From the NCBI RefSeq assembly GCF_002288925.2, contig NW_022098076.1, positions 72,547,425-72,611,424 of the forward strand: a DNA stretch of 64,000 nucleotides, written 5' to 3'. The position numbers and the translations under genes are program-made. The number at the start of each line of letters is the position of its first letter. Positions within the stretch are counted from its first letter, which is position 1. This DNA is from Delphinapterus leucas (taxonomy: Eukaryota; Chordata; Mammalia; Artiodactyla; Monodontidae). Shown piece by piece: positions 48,150 to 60,982 of this stretch. Below the pieces are notes generated by a model that was not told where the DNA came from, did not search any database, and worked only from the letters and a program-made list of their open reading frames with translations.

Positions 48150-48960
48150 AAAATATATTTAATATTTAACAGAGAAAGAAATAGCAAATCAGCATCCTAG
48201 TCAGTAGAAATAGTGAGAAGAAAAGGATGAGAGCATAGTGTATTCAAGGAGTAGAGCAGAGTAATGCGCAGAGAAGTTGTGGGAGATGAGAGGCAGGAAG
48301 GAGGCAGGTCAAGGAGGGGCTCAAATTTGTATTTTAGAAAATATTACTCTGTCATTAATTTTTCAGCTATGGCATTATTGATATTAGGGATGAGGTAATT
48401 TCATAAATCCAGGGGTGGGGATGGGCTGCCCTGTGCATTATAAGATATTAATCAACATCCCTGGCCTCTACCAACTGAATGCCAGTGGTAGGTGCCCCAG
48501 CTGTGATAATCAAAGATGTCTCTATAGACGTTGTCAGATGTCCTCCAGGAGGCAAAATCACCCTGGCTGAGAACCAGTTGTGAAAATGAACTGCAAAAAT
48601 ACATGGCTGAAGCAGAGTTCACTGCACGTGTCTGTGCGTGAGATGAGGAGGACCTGAAATGAGGGATTTGTGGAGAGTGGAGGCCTACTTCAACTGAACA
48701 GGATTGGAGAGGAGAGAGATGGAGAATAGGATGACAATCTCTGCTGACTGAATGGGATATGAAGCCTTTTATTGAAATGGAAAGTACAGCAGAAAGATCA
48801 AGTTTGAGGGAAAGATGAACTTGGCTTTGAATATGCTGACTTGTGGTATCTGTGGAATATCCAAATAGTAATGTTCTGTGGGTATTTGAAAATAAAGATC
48901 TGGAATTCAAAATAGAGATGTCAATTGGACGTGTAAATTTGGGAGTCATAAGTATGTAGA
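48150..48960 (-). repeat. L2-like repeat, antisense, split by a MER20-like element
   Basis: Left part: 'gggagatgagaggcaggaag', 'caaggaggggctcaaatttg'. Right part: gtggtatctgtggaatatcc, aaagatctggaattcaaaat, 'atttgggagtcataagtatg'. Same repeat type as 11.9 and 26.8 kb. The 165-codon antisense frame across it spans two repeats and is not a gene. Confidence 0.6.
48359..48585 (-). mobile_element. MER20-like hAT DNA transposon
   Basis: Seen: ggatgggctgccctgtgcat, 'taatcaacatccctggcctc', taccaactgaatgccagtgg, 'ccaggaggcaaaatcaccct' and the end ggctgagaaccagttg. This is the complete order of the MER20 consensus in reverse, at full length (about 225 bp). Confidence 0.85.
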
Positions 48961-49089
48961 CATTGTTGAAATCATGGGAACACTTCTTTCTGCACCTAGC
49001 AATCTAGACTTAATGACAACTGTCATCATTTCCACCTGATCTCCAAATATAGTCCTATTCAATCCATTCAAACACATAGCCCAGTGTTG

Positions 49090-49530
49090 CTTTGATTTTT
49101 GTTTTTCTCTTGACTTCATGTAGAATCAAGGACTTTGAAGTCCAGCTACACCAGCCTATTTATGTTCAGTACTTCTGCCCAGAGGGCCTTGATCTCACTC
49201 TTTCCTTTTCTTGGATCACTCTTCTTCCTTTTGCTCTGAACTCAGAAGTCATATTTCTAGTGAGACCCTTCTTGACTCAGGCTATTTATGCTTTAACACT
49301 CTTTCTGCCAGGTATTCCATGTCTACACTTTTTTTTCCATAAATCCCGTTAACATTTAACATACCACATATTTTACTGATTTATTTAATTTATCGTATGA
49401 TTCTCTCCAGAAGCATAAAAGTTCCATAAGTCCAGGACTTCTCTCTGCTTTGTTCACTCCTGTTTATCTACCACTTAAATCAGTGTCTAACACCTAGTGA
49501 ACTCCATCAATATTTCTTTGATGAATGAAG
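49090..49530 (+). repeat. L2 LINE, 3' end in sense
   Basis: Seen: cttctgcccagagggccttg, 'gtgagacccttcttgactc', 'gttccataagtccaggactt', 'gtgtctaacacctagtgaac' and 'tgatgaatgaag'. The order matches the L2 3' region. Confidence 0.8.
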
Positions 49531-49844
49531 AAGTTTCCTACTGGTCCAGACAAGTTTGCCTGGGTTCAGTCAAATTCTTGCTAAGACTTATGGCACAAAC
49601 TTGAAAACCACAGGAAAGTCATGTTTACTTGTTTTGCAGGGTCTCAGAGAGACAATTTTGTACTTAGGTACCTGCTTAACTCACTGAAACTACTGGCCTT
49701 CCTTCTTTTTAACATATCAATATTTATGTTCAAAACACGTAACAACTTTTTATATCATATGAAATTCATATTTCTCAGTGTGAGCTCCAAAAACTCTTCA
49801 GAATTTTTACACATTACTAACCTCATCATAAATTCACCTAATTC

Positions 49845-50210
49845 CCCCTAGTGAAATATGTTAATCTCTGCTTTGTATTCTGACATTGTACCATTTTCAA
49901 TACTAACGATGCCCTCCCGCTTTCTGTCCACTAATGTCTCTTCATAATCTGCACCTACTTAAAATGTCACTGTTTCTAGAAAGGTGCATTCACTTAATGG
50001 ACCTATCCTAGGACTGCATTCCTAGAGGAAAGCTTCTCTGATCCCACAGGCTTGGGTTAGGTGGTCAATTATTACTAGAAATAACCCTTTATCTACTTCT
50101 GGCATTTAACTTTGCCTTTAACATTGTATTTGTATAGAGCTTATATGTATTGTATCTCTAGATCATGACCCCAAGCCAGTGACGGAGTACAGCTCAGTAA
50201 ATATTTGTTC
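49845..50210 (+). repeat. L2-like repeat in sense
   Basis: Seen: 'ggaaagcttctctgatccca', 'ctagatcatgaccccaagcc' and 'agctcagtaaatatttgttc'. The L2 3' end is less conserved here than at 49.1 kb. Confidence 0.6.
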
Positions 50211-50449
50211 CTTTATATACATTAATTGTCTTCATCTGTTTCTAATTATTATTCTGCCTTTTAAATTAACACTTGCTTGCTCAATTTGTTCTTTGCTAAT
50301 ACATATTTGTTGTTATTCTGTTACAGTAACATTAGCTCTTTCAGGGCATTCTACCTCCATAACAGACTATGCTCTTTAAGCACTTAAAATGGGCTTTATT
50401 CTCCAAAGCATCTAGGTCAAGGCATGCAAAAAGCTTCCTTGCTAAACGT

Positions 50450-50650
50450 TTAAGATCTGGGACACTTGGTCAGATTGTCTGGATTTGAATCCTGGATCTA
50501 CATTTTATTAACAAAATGCCATTAGGCAAGTTGTATAGTATTTTAAGTCTCAATTTTCTCATCTGAATAATCTGGTGGTATAACCTAACTATAGAAATGA
50601 AGGTTCCAATGAGATATTAAATAGAAATCACTTTGAACAGTTTATCATGA
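50450..50650 (+). repeat. MIR SINE
   Basis: Seen: ttgtctggatttgaatcctg, 'gccattaggcaagttgtata', caattttctcatctgaataa, then 'ccaatgagatattaaatag'. Sense MIR order. Confidence 0.75.
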
Positions 50651-52700
50651 TTATGTAGTGCAGTGTTGTGTACTCTCTAGATGCTACGTACTTGTTTGAG
50701 ATGTCCAGGTCCCATATCCCTGGGGCATGCTTGGTGATTCAAGTTATTAATACCTAACTGATTGACAATGGCATAGAAAAGAAGTACGTGCTGACAACAG
50801 CAGTCTTATCAACATCTTTCCAGTGCTTTTTATTCCTTCCTTATTTAGCCTCACACTCTGAACATTCCCAAAACTTACCTTCTGTTTCCATTCTAATTCC
50901 GTAATTTCTTTAGCTTATTTGTGCCATTAAGGTACTGAGGGAAGAGTGTAATGAGCTAATGCTTAATGCTGCACAAGCCTGTCCTAAGAGAGACACTAAT
51001 ATATCAGTACTAAAAATGTTTGAAATACTAATTTTCCTGCTAATGAGCCTAAACATTTTATTATAGTTATACCTTAATACCAAGCTGCAGGTCATTACCT
51101 TCATGTATTGAAATCAGCTGATGTTTCTGGGGCTTAATGTACCTGCCATTTGCTTGATGACCCCTCTTTCTTGCCCATTTTACGTAGTAGATATTTAGAA
51201 AATGAAAATTAGATCACTTGACAGGATCACTAATGAAAATTAGATCATTTGACTTGACATCATATTGTGTATGATGGTTTGATTTCATTATTTATTAAAA
51301 ACTATTTTTCTGATTATACTAATTAATAGATACTAGTTCCATGAAATTTGAATTTTGAAAATATGAAAAGGAACAAATAAAATAAGAATGATTCATCCTG
51401 TCGCCTAAAGATAATTATTATTTAGTCCAACCAATCTCATTTTCAACATATGTTTCTGTGTGCGTATAACTGTAAGTAGCTCTGCTGCTTTATTGCACTA
51501 CCATATGTATGTTTTCCTTTGTATTAATAATCTTTGGAAATGCCATCCATAGTTAAATAATAGTTTAGTTATATAATTATATGTTACAGTTATATCTATA
51601 TAAAGATATGTATATATACATGTGCTTCTGTGTATCTATCTTTTTATCTATTGAACAACTAATTTCTTATGTTTCTACTGCCCCATCTTATAAATAATAT
51701 TGTGAGGAACATCTTTGTGAACAACTATTGATCTGAGTTATTAACTCACTTAAATATATTCTAATGGAAGAATATATTACATATATTTAAGCATTTGTGA
51801 TATATTATGCTACATTATATATATATATATATATATGTTAAAATCTCAGACCCTGAAGTCAACTGACATATGCTTGAATCCTCACTCCAAATTATTCTAC
51901 TAAGATAATTTTAGGAAAATCATTTGATCTCAATTAGCTCTAGTAATAATTTTTTTCACTTAAATTTCTTTTTTTCTGATACTGATACTCCTTTGCCAGC
52001 TTCCTATTAATTAGTATTTAATAATTAAATTCTTTTATTTTTACTCTGAGTATTTTTTTTGCCACTGTTCTTATTTTAATGTTTTTCTTGTATTTGCATA
52101 AGATTTTATTTTCTGTTTTTCTAAACATTTTTGTTGTCTATTTTAATTGTTAAGTATAGCCTATTTATGTGTGTGTGTATGTGTAATTATTTGTATGTTC
52201 ATTGTTATTGCTATCACAACTTATTGTGTTTCCCATTTATTCTTTTCTTTACTTCTTTTTAATGTATTTCTTTTTTTTTTTTAATTAAGATTAAAATTAA
52301 GGTTAGATTAGGATGGTTAGAGTTAGGATTTGGTTTGGACATTTCTTTTTTGTAGCAAACAGTTAACTAACCTTGACTAAAGTTTCTTGATTTTTCAATA
52401 TCTGTGCTGACCATTATATCACCTGACAATATAACTATTAATAGTTGTGGCAAAATATAATTATTAATAGTTCTTCCCATAAAATGTTTATATTTAAACT
52501 TTTATAGTCTGAATGTTTAAAATACATTTAGTCCAGAGTCATATTTAGCTAAGTAAACAAATTTAGATTGAATTTTATTTTCCCACACGATTTGGACATT
52601 ATTCCACAAGTTCTAACATCTAGTTTTTGTTATCAATCTAATTGTTTTATAAATAATCTGTAATTTTTCCCTTGTAGATAATTTTTTTTTCATTCATAAT
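50651..52700. other. No confidently recognised feature
   Basis: AT-rich intron with a 31-bp-period direct repeat at 51201-51260, a TA microsatellite near 51818-51838 and a T run near 52270. No gene. Confidence 0.45.
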
Positions 52701-53690
52701 GCTCCATACTTTCATTACTTGTTTCTAGGTGTGTTTTATTCTTATATATCATGCTCAATACTTGGAATGCACTGTTATTTTTAATATATCTTCCTTCAAT
52801 TTTGGAAAAGTTTCCATTATTATACCTTCAAATACTGCTCTTCTGCCTGTCTGTACATGCTCTTCTTTTGTAATATATTGGAATATCCAGCTCCGTACTC
52901 CCCTACATCTCTTACTGGTCTGAATGCTTTCATCTTTTTATCTCTACATATGCAATCTAGCTGAATTTCCCAGTACAATCTCCAATTCACTAACTCTCTT
53001 TTCAAGTTTGTCTATTCTAAAGTATTTCCTATCTATTGAGCCTTCTGTTTTCAATGATTAATGTTTCAATTTTCTTGTTTTTTTAAGTCATTTTAGACTG
53101 TTTTGGTTTCATTTCTTTTTCTTTAATGAGTATTAATTTTCATTAACATCTTTGAGATTCATACTTATTTAAAAATATTTTTCAGTCTTTTTGTAATTTT
53201 AATGCACTCAGATTAACTTTATTTCCAATTATTGACAGGCTTAATAACTTTAGATCTCTTTACCTATCACGAAAAAAAATTGTAGGGCTTCCCAGGTGGC
53301 GCAGTGGTTGAGAGTCCCCCTGCCAATGCAGGGGACGCGGGTTCATGCCCCGGTCCGGGAAGATCCCACATGCCATGGAGCGGCTAGACCCATGAGCCAT
53401 GGCCGCTGAGCCTGCACGTCCAGAGCCTGTGCTCAGCAACGGGAGAGGCCACAACCATGAGAAGCCCACGTACTGCAAAAAAAAAAAAAAAAAAAAATTG
53501 TGGCTACTTTTGAGTAGAGTAAGAAAAGTGGTTCTTTCTTTTTGCTTCTTTATCTCTCTTGCTCTCTATTTGTGCTTACTCTTTCAGAGCTTTCAGTATT
53601 GTAGCTATTTCCTTTGTCTGCCAATAGCCTCAGGGTATCCTAGAATAAGTCCTACATTTATGATTCAGGTATCCTGCCTTCTAGGATTGA
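52701..53690 (-). repeat. Possible old L1/HAL1-type sequence, antisense, split by a SINE
   Basis: Seen on +: caattttggaaaagtttcca, ttattataccttcaaatact, 'cagtacaatctccaattcac' and 'ctaactctcttttcaagttt'. These echo a common antisense old-LINE segment. The family is uncertain. The CHR SINE at 53285 interrupts it. Confidence 0.45.
53285..53490 (+). repeat. CHR SINE, GC-rich form
   Basis: Opens GGGCTTCCCAGGTGGCGCAG, carries gttgagagtccccctgccaa and tgagccatggccgctgagcc, and ends in about 20 A's. Flanks AAAAAATTGTAG (to 53284) and AAAAAATTGTGG (after the tail) form a TSD with one mismatch. Orientation is opposite to the copy 0.6 kb downstream. Confidence 0.92.
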
Positions 53691-54084
53691 AAACCACTGA
53701 GCAAGTTATTAGCATGTGTTACTTGGTTCAGATCCAAGTTGTAAGACTGTGTATAACTCCAGATTCCTTAAATATATACCTTCAAGTAAATTGCAGCTTC
53801 AAACAGATTTGAAAGCAACTTTTGTCAGCTTCATATTTTTAAGAAAACTTACAGTATCCATGGCTTTAACGATATGTAGGCTTTTATCTCCCATCTGACA
53901 CAAAGTACTTTTAGTCTCTGATACCCTACTGAAGCTGAATAACTAGGGCCTGCTCCTAAACCCATAGCCCAGAAGCCTATGGTTTTATTTCTAGTCTCTA
54001 CTTTATGTTTCTATTCTATTTTTCTGTAATGAGTATTATTTTTATTATTCCTTATCATTCTTTGAGATCTTATACTTTTAAAAC

Positions 54085-54448
54085 TTTGGTTCTTTGCTTT
54101 TTTTTAATATAAATTTATTTATTTTTGGCTGCATTGTGTCATGGTTGCTGCACGCGGGCTTTCTCTAGTTGAGGCAAGCGGGGGCTACTCTTTGTTGCTG
54201 TGCGCGGGCTTCTCATTACAGTGGCTTCTCTTGTTGTGGAGCATGGGCTGTAGGCATACGGGCTTCAGTAGTTGTGGCACATGGGCTCAGTAGTTGTGGC
54301 TTGTGGGCTCTAGAGTGCAGGCTTAGTAGTTGTGGCTCACGGGCTTACTTGCTCCGCAGCATGTGGGATCTTCCTAGACCAGGGCTCAAACCCACGTCCC
54401 CTGCATTGGCAGGTGGATTCTTAACCACTGTGCCACCAGGGAAGTTCC
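54085..54448 (-). repeat. CHR SINE, long form, antisense
   Basis: On the - strand it opens GAACTTCCCTGGTGGCACAG. Seen on +: atttatttttggctgcattg, repeated 'gggct...gtagttgtggc' units in the middle, and caaacccacgtcccctgcat near the head. About 340-360 bp, longer than the other form. A near-perfect 21-bp TSD reads tgagatcttata(c/t)ttttaaaa at 54063-54083 and 54449-54469. Confidence 0.9.
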
Positions 54449-54509
54449 TGAGATCTTATATTTTTAAAAATAAATTTTTAGGCAAACTTTCTCTTTGAGA
54501 CACATTGTA

Positions 54510-54665
54510 GAGCTTAGTGATTAGCGCATAATCTAGAGCCAAACAAGTCCAAATCCTGGCTCTTCCTCTTTAAACGGCATAGGTGGTGGCCAGGTAATTA
54601 AGTTTCCTGTGGCTCAATTTCCTCATCCATAAGATGGGGGTGTTAATAGCAACCTATTTCATAGT
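54510..54665 (+). repeat. MIR SINE
   Basis: Seen: tagagccaaacaagtccaaa, tcctggctcttcctctttaa, 'caatttcctcatccataag', atgggggtgttaatagcaac. Sense MIR. Confidence 0.8.
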
Positions 54666-55530
54666 AGTTTTTGGTTTTGGTTTTGTTTTTTTTTAAATTA
54701 TGGGATATTTGTATACAGGTTTCCCCCACTATCCAAAAGTTGAGCATTCCTTTAAAAACTTGCATAAGCCAAAAAGGCATAAAGCAAAGAAGCAGTTAAC
54801 TTTTTTGTAAATGTGAAAATCCTCTTTGGATTTCTTTCAGTTAGCAAAAGCAGGAAATAATGTAGATCTTTCATAAAAGAGAAATAGTGTAAAGCAAACT
54901 TTTGAAAAGTGGAGAATACCTGCATGTGTGTATAATACCTGCATATGTGTATATAAATGCTCAGAACCCTGAGTGGCCCATGGTTATTACTCAATTAGTA
55001 TTAACTATTATTATTTTTTGTCTCATTTTATAGCTCTGTTTTTAAGACCCGCTCAACTAGAAGTCCTTCAATACACTATTTAATTTTTCTAAAATTTATT
55101 TAGTTGAATATTGTGAGATAAGATTAAATTTTGACTCATCATATAGTTCTGAGAATTAGCTGTGACATTATTTATGGATTTACTATAAGATAAATTATAA
55201 TGCAATATGCAAATGTATAATTGTCCTGAATTTATTTTAAAGTATCATTAAAGAAAAAGTAATATATTTGATAATTAAATCTGAAGAATATATACCTTTT
55301 ATTCTTGAATAATTTAATTATTTGTAATTATTGCCCACATTTAAAATATTAAAGGATTTTCTACCCAGATTACTCAGAATTCCTCATTACAAAAAATATA
55401 CACAGAGCTTAACCTGCTGGGGTATTATCAGCACCTAACTAACGTGGGGGAAGGGAAATAAACAATTACAGCTGGCTTGCCTTACACATGGGAGAAGGGA
55501 AAAACCCAGTTCCAGCCCACTCTAGCCAAC
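54666..55530. other. No recognised feature
   Basis: AT-rich intron. 54722-54990 shows 'gtttcccccactatccaaaa', which hints at a Tigger/MER-type piece ('ccctgctatccgaac' class) but is too short to name. Confidence 0.4.
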
Positions 55531-58330
55531 CTGTTCCACCTAAGAGTGAGAGAAAAATTGAGAAACACTTATGAAGTTCATGGTCCAGAGGCATAGGCTC
55601 ACTAAAAGACTAAGACCTAATCATAGGACTATAGAACACTTGCCCCACCCCATACTTCACAACCACATTACTAAAGGCATATTTACAGCAGTTTCTTTTA
55701 CCTGGTATATCATGTATGCCCATCAAGAAAAAATTACAAGAAATACCAAAAGCCAAAAAACATAATTTGAAGAAACAGAGCACGCGTCAGAACCAGACAT
55801 GACAGGATGTTGGAACTATCAGACCAGGAATTTAAAACATCTATGATTAATATGCTAAGGGCTCTCATGGATAAAGGAGACAGCATGAAAAAACAAATAG
55901 GCAGTGTAAGCAGAGAGATGAATATCCTAGAAAGAACCAAAAAGAAATACTAGAGAGAAAAGCAATATAACAGAAATGAAGAATGCCTTTGATGGGCTTA
56001 TTAATAGGCTGAACACAACTGAAGAAAGAACCTCTGAGACAGAGGACATATCAATAGAATCATTAAAAACCAAAACAAAGACAACAAAGACTTTAAAAAA
56101 ATGTACAAAACAAAAAATAAAACCCCCCAAAACCAAAACAAAACAGAACATCTAAGGACTATGGAACAACTACAAAAGGTAAAACATACATGTAATGGGA
56201 ATACCAGAAAGAGAAGAGAATGAAACAGATGGTATATTTGAAAAAATAATGACTAAGGTACCCTCAAATTAATGTCACCCATTAAACCACAGACCCAGGA
56301 AACACAGAAAATACCAAGCAGGATAAATGCAAACAAAAACCCCTAGATCTATGTATATCATTTTCAAACTATAGAATATTAAAGATAAAGAAAAAATCCT
56401 GAAAGAAACCAAGAGGGGAGTGGCTCACATATAGAGAAATAAAGATAAGAATTACATATGACATCTCCTCAGAAACGATGCCAGGAAAAAATGGAGTGAA
56501 ATATTTAAAGTGCTGAAAGAAAAAACACCAACATAGAATTCTTTACCTTGTGCAATTATCCTTTAAAAGTGAAGGAGAAATAAAGGCTTTCTCAGATAAA
56601 CAAAAATTGAGTGAATTTGTTTTCAGCAAATCTGCCTTGAAACAAATCTGATAACCTAGATGAAATGGACCAATTTCTTAAAAGACACAATTTGCCAAAA
56701 CTCACATGAGGAGAAATAGACAATCTAGATACGCCTGTATCTATTAAAGAAGTTGAATCATATTACCTTTCCAAATAGTTAATGCACTTCCAAAACAGAA
56801 AGCACCAGTCCCACATGGGTTCACTTTTGAATTCTACAAACTAAGGAAGAAATTATATCGATTCTCCATAATCTCTTTCAGATAATAGAAATAGAGGGAA
56901 TACTTCCTAACTCATTCTATGATCAGCATTACCCTACAGCCAAAATCAGAGAAAGACATTACAAGAAAAGAAAACGACAGACCACTATTTTTCATGAACA
57001 TAAATACAAAAATCTGCTACAAAATGTTTGCAAATTGAATCCAATGATGTATAAAAAGAAGTAAAAACTATGACCAAATGGGATTCATCCTAGGTATACA
57101 AGGCTGGTTCAACATTTGGAAATCAAGTAATGTAATCCATCACATCAATAGGGTAAAGATGAAAAATTACATGATCATATCGATGGATGCAGAAAAACTA
57201 TTTCATAAAATAGTATACCTATTCATGATTAAAAACTCCCAGTAAATTAGGCATATAAGGGAAATTGCTCAACTTGGTAAAGAATATCTAAAAGGAAACT
57301 TATGGCTAACATTATTATTAATGGTAAGAAACTAAAGGTTTCCCACTAAGATATCAGGTACAAGGCAAGGATATTTCCTCCCACCAGTCCTTTTCAGCAT
57401 TGTACAGGAAGTTATAGATAATGCAATAAGACCAAAAAAAAAAAAAAAAGGGAATAAAGTTACACAGATTGAGAAGGAAAAACTAAAACTATCTTTGTTC
57501 ACAGATGATATGACCATCCAAGACTTAATTTTAAAAAACAAGTAAAAAAAAAAAAAAAACATTCTGGAACTAATATGTGATTACAAGGTTGCAGGATGCA
57601 AGGCTAATACACAAAAGTCTATTGCTTTCCTATACACCAGCAAGGAAAAAGTGGAATTTAAATTTTAAAACATAATGCTATTTATATTAGCACCCCTAAA
57701 AATGAAATATTTAAGTATATCTAACAAAATATGTATAACATCTATATGAGGAAAACTATAAAACGTTGGTGAATGAAACAAAATAACTGAGTGAATGAAG
57801 AGATACTCCATGTTAATGGAAGCGAAGGCTCAATATTGTCAAGATATCAGTTCTTCCCAACTTGATCTGTAGATTCAGTGCAATCCCAGTAAAAATCAAG
57901 AAAAGGTATTCTGTGGATACAGACAAACTGATTGTAAAGTTTAGATAGACAGGCAAAATGATCAGTGATTGCCAGGGGTTGGGCAGGGGCGGTATGGTGG
58001 GATAGGTGAGTACAGAGGATATTTAGGGCAGGGAAAATACTCTGGATGATGCCATAGTGGTGGGTATATGTCATTATACAATTGTCTAAACTCATGGAAT
58101 GTGCAACACCAGGAGTGAATTGTAATAATACAGACTTTGGGTGATTATGATGTGTCAATGTAGGTTCATCGAATGTAACAGATTTGCCACTCTGGAGGGG
58201 ACATTGTAAATGGGGGAGGCTATGTGTGTGTAGAGGCTGAGGGTATATGGAAAATCTCTGTATCTTGCCTTTAATTTAGCTGTGAACCAAAACTATCCTA
58301 AAAAAATAAAGTCCTAAAAAATATATAGGG
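55531..58330 (+). pseudogene. Old L1 (L1M), ORF1 joined to mid-ORF2, with 3' UTR
   Basis: Seen in order: ORF1-like coding (gcataggctcactaaaagac; gtaccctcaaattaatgtca; gccaggaaaaaatggagtga; aaattgagtgaatttg at about 56620). Reverse-transcriptase sequence of ORF2 follows at once (aaatgggattcatcctaggt; ttcacagatgatatgaccat, encoding FTDDMT, the catalytic Asp pair). ORF2 is cut again at about 57945 and passes into a 3' UTR (agtgattgccaggggttggg ... aaaaaataaagtcc). The endonuclease domain and ORF2 end are missing. Many stops; inert. Confidence 0.8.
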
Positions 58331-60610
58331 CAACTTTTTATAAACATATCTCCCTATTCAGTCGCTGCACCATATGTATTGTATATTTTTAATCAGTGTA
58401 ACGACAGTATACTATAAACTTTCCATGTTTTACATTGTTTCTGTAATTCTTCTTTTTATGGCTTTGTAATAATTCATCTATGGTATTTATTCATCTGCAA
58501 TTATTTATTGAACATTTATTGGTTTCTATTCAAGGTCATGGGAATGTACTGGTAAGCCAAAGTACCTGCACTTACAGAGTTTACAGCATTCTCATGTGTG
58601 CATAGTTGATATATAATCATTCATTTAATTTTCTATTATGCTGTATAACTCTGAGAAGAGAACAATTATATATATTGTTTTATTCAGCCTTGAAGAGCCT
58701 TTGCAGAAGAAGTAATGTCACAACCCTAAAAATAGTTTGCTTATTTAGATGTTCTGTAAATTCACTTTCCAAAAAAAGATGGGAAAATAAATGTGTGTGT
58801 ATGTATATATATATATATATATGAACATAGTGTGTTGAACCAAGAAAATACTTAGCTGATTTAGCTGATTCATCAGGATGAAGGTACAAAGTATAATCAA
58901 ATTGGACCTTTTTTTATAATAAATTAAGATTCTATATATTTCTTCTTGATATACAATATAAAGATATAAGGAATCTCATATAGAATATTGCTCTATGACA
59001 TTTCTTACACTACCTGAAAAATAGCCTCTTAACCCCAAACCTATGGTAATGCCCAAACTTGTAAAATCTGTTTTTGAAAATTATATAAAGCTGTAAGTTA
59101 TGTCTATATTAAGGAATACTCTAGGCTTATGAAAATAGTCTTTTAATCATTCATTTAAATTATAAGTGACATCATTAGCATCCTGGTTTTCTCTTTTTTC
59201 TTTCTTTGTTTTATAATATATAAATATGCTTGGAACCACTGTGCAGAGAGATAGCTCAGACTGCTTGTCTTCCTGCCACTGTTGGTATCAAGTTTGCATA
59301 AAAGGTGCCTCTGGCAGTGCTCTGGATCCACAACAGCACAAGATTTATTTCTTCCATATTAGATTATTACAAATTTCACTTGTTTCCATTTTTTATTTAT
59401 AAATAGTGCTACTTTAATATTTTGATCATAACTTTTTTAAAACCTTACAGTTAATTTCAGAAGTAGCCTTAAAAGTTTCAAAAGTATGAACCTTTGTGAT
59501 CCTTGATATGTACTGCTAAATATTTTTCCAGTATATTTCCAGCAGCCTAGATGAAGCTAGTTTGGTTTTATGTTGTTCTACTCTAACTTATTAACTGCCT
59601 GTCTATATGGATTTTCTCACTACGATCTTTAAGTTGGAAATGGGAAGGCTTAAAAGGGGCAGTCAGGAGTCGTGACTGTTCACTTTCATCTCAACTGTAT
59701 CCTTTATCCATTTTCCTAAATTCCACTTGCTTTGTTTTACTATTTGAGTCTGTGATAACCAAAAAAAAAAAAAAATATTCTGAGCTTCAGCTCATTTACC
59801 ATATTGTGGAAAAAAATCCATTATAGTTGCATGTAGTCAACATTGATTACTCTCTACTCCCCTTATATTCATTTTTTATTCATATATTATTCTATGATTT
59901 ATTCAAGATCAAATGCCAAACATGTCACAGGAACTAAGCCGGGTGCTGACGATTCAGTGTCACAAAAACAACCATCTGTCTGAATCCGAACTTCTCCGAG
60001 AACTTTTCAGTGCAACCATCTTTATCACCTTTCCTCCTCAGCCAGTACTGGTACCAATGACATAACCAGAATTACATTTTAGATAGTTTTCCAAAACTCT
60101 TGAGTTTTTACTTTCTTTAAAATTGTCACAATTCCACCTTTCTCCAAAACACATTTTCTTTCAAATCTTTCTTTCTTGGTTAGGTTAAGTGCCTAACTAT
60201 AACTAGTCTTTGTTTTCTTACCTGACATAAATTCTAGATAAAATATTTGTTTTTTCCCCAGGTTGTCAGCTAATTCCTTTTCCACACCCTCCATCTTCAG
60301 ATCCCTCAAAATTCACACTGTGTGGTTTAGATTAGTAATATTTTAATATCCTTCTTCCCTATGGAAGGAGAATGGCAAATGGTTCCAGTTCACCTGAGAC
60401 TGGAGGAGGAGGGATACAAGATCTTGATATTCCAAGTTTTTGGTTTTGGATTCTCTGCATCTTTTATCTCTTTCTTTTATCTAACTGATTCAGAACCATC
60501 AGGGTTAGAATCAATATTACCTTAAGACCGCTGTGGAAGTACTTGGACTAAAGTAAAACTTCTAGGTAAACTCCCATGAGGCATTCATCATCTACTGGTT
60601 TAACAAATAT
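58331..60610. other. Intron, no confident feature
   Basis: AT-rich. 58500-58590 and 59890-59960 carry short antisense L2-like phrases (tatttattgaacatttattg; catgtcacaggaactaagcc). A TG/TA microsatellite sits at about 58792-58822 and an A15 run at about 59761. No gene. Confidence 0.4.
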
Positions 60611-60639
60611 ATATTTTTAAATTTTTTATTATTTTATTT

Positions 60640-60982
60640 TATTAATGTTTTTATTTTTGGCTGCGTCAGGTCTTAGTTGCGGCACATGGGATCTTCGTTG
60701 AAGCATGAAAGATCTTTCATTGTGGCACGCGGGCTTCTCTCTAGTTGTGGTGTGAGGGTATTTTCTCTTCTTTAGTTGTGGCACTCAGGCTTCAGAGCAC
60801 ATGGGCTCTGTAGTTTGCAGCACGTGGGCTCTCTAGTTGAGGCGCTCAAGCTCAGTAGTTGTGGTGCGCAGGCTTAGTTGGGCTGTGGCATGTGGGATCT
60901 CAGTTCCCTGACCAGGGATCAAACCTGCGTTCCCTGCATTACAAGGTGGGTTCTTTACCTCTGGACCACCAGGGAAGTCCCA
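60640..60982 (-). repeat. CHR SINE, long form, antisense
   Basis: On the - strand it opens GGGACTTCCCTGGTGGTCCA. Seen on +: ttatttttggctgcgtcagg, several 'tagttgtggcnc...ggct' units, and tccctgaccagggatcaaac near the head. AACAAAT at 60602-60608 and 60983-60989 is a likely TSD. Same long form as at 54.1 kb, but of the subfamily with 'gatccctggtcaggg'. Confidence 0.88.

Noticed and set aside
48452..48949. 165-codon open frame, the longest in the window
   Set aside because: It runs antisense through a MER20-like element and an L2-like repeat, with no domain and no splice or promoter context.
53399..53812. 137-codon open frame
   Set aside because: It begins in the SINE body, reads through the A tail as lysines and continues into unrelated intron.
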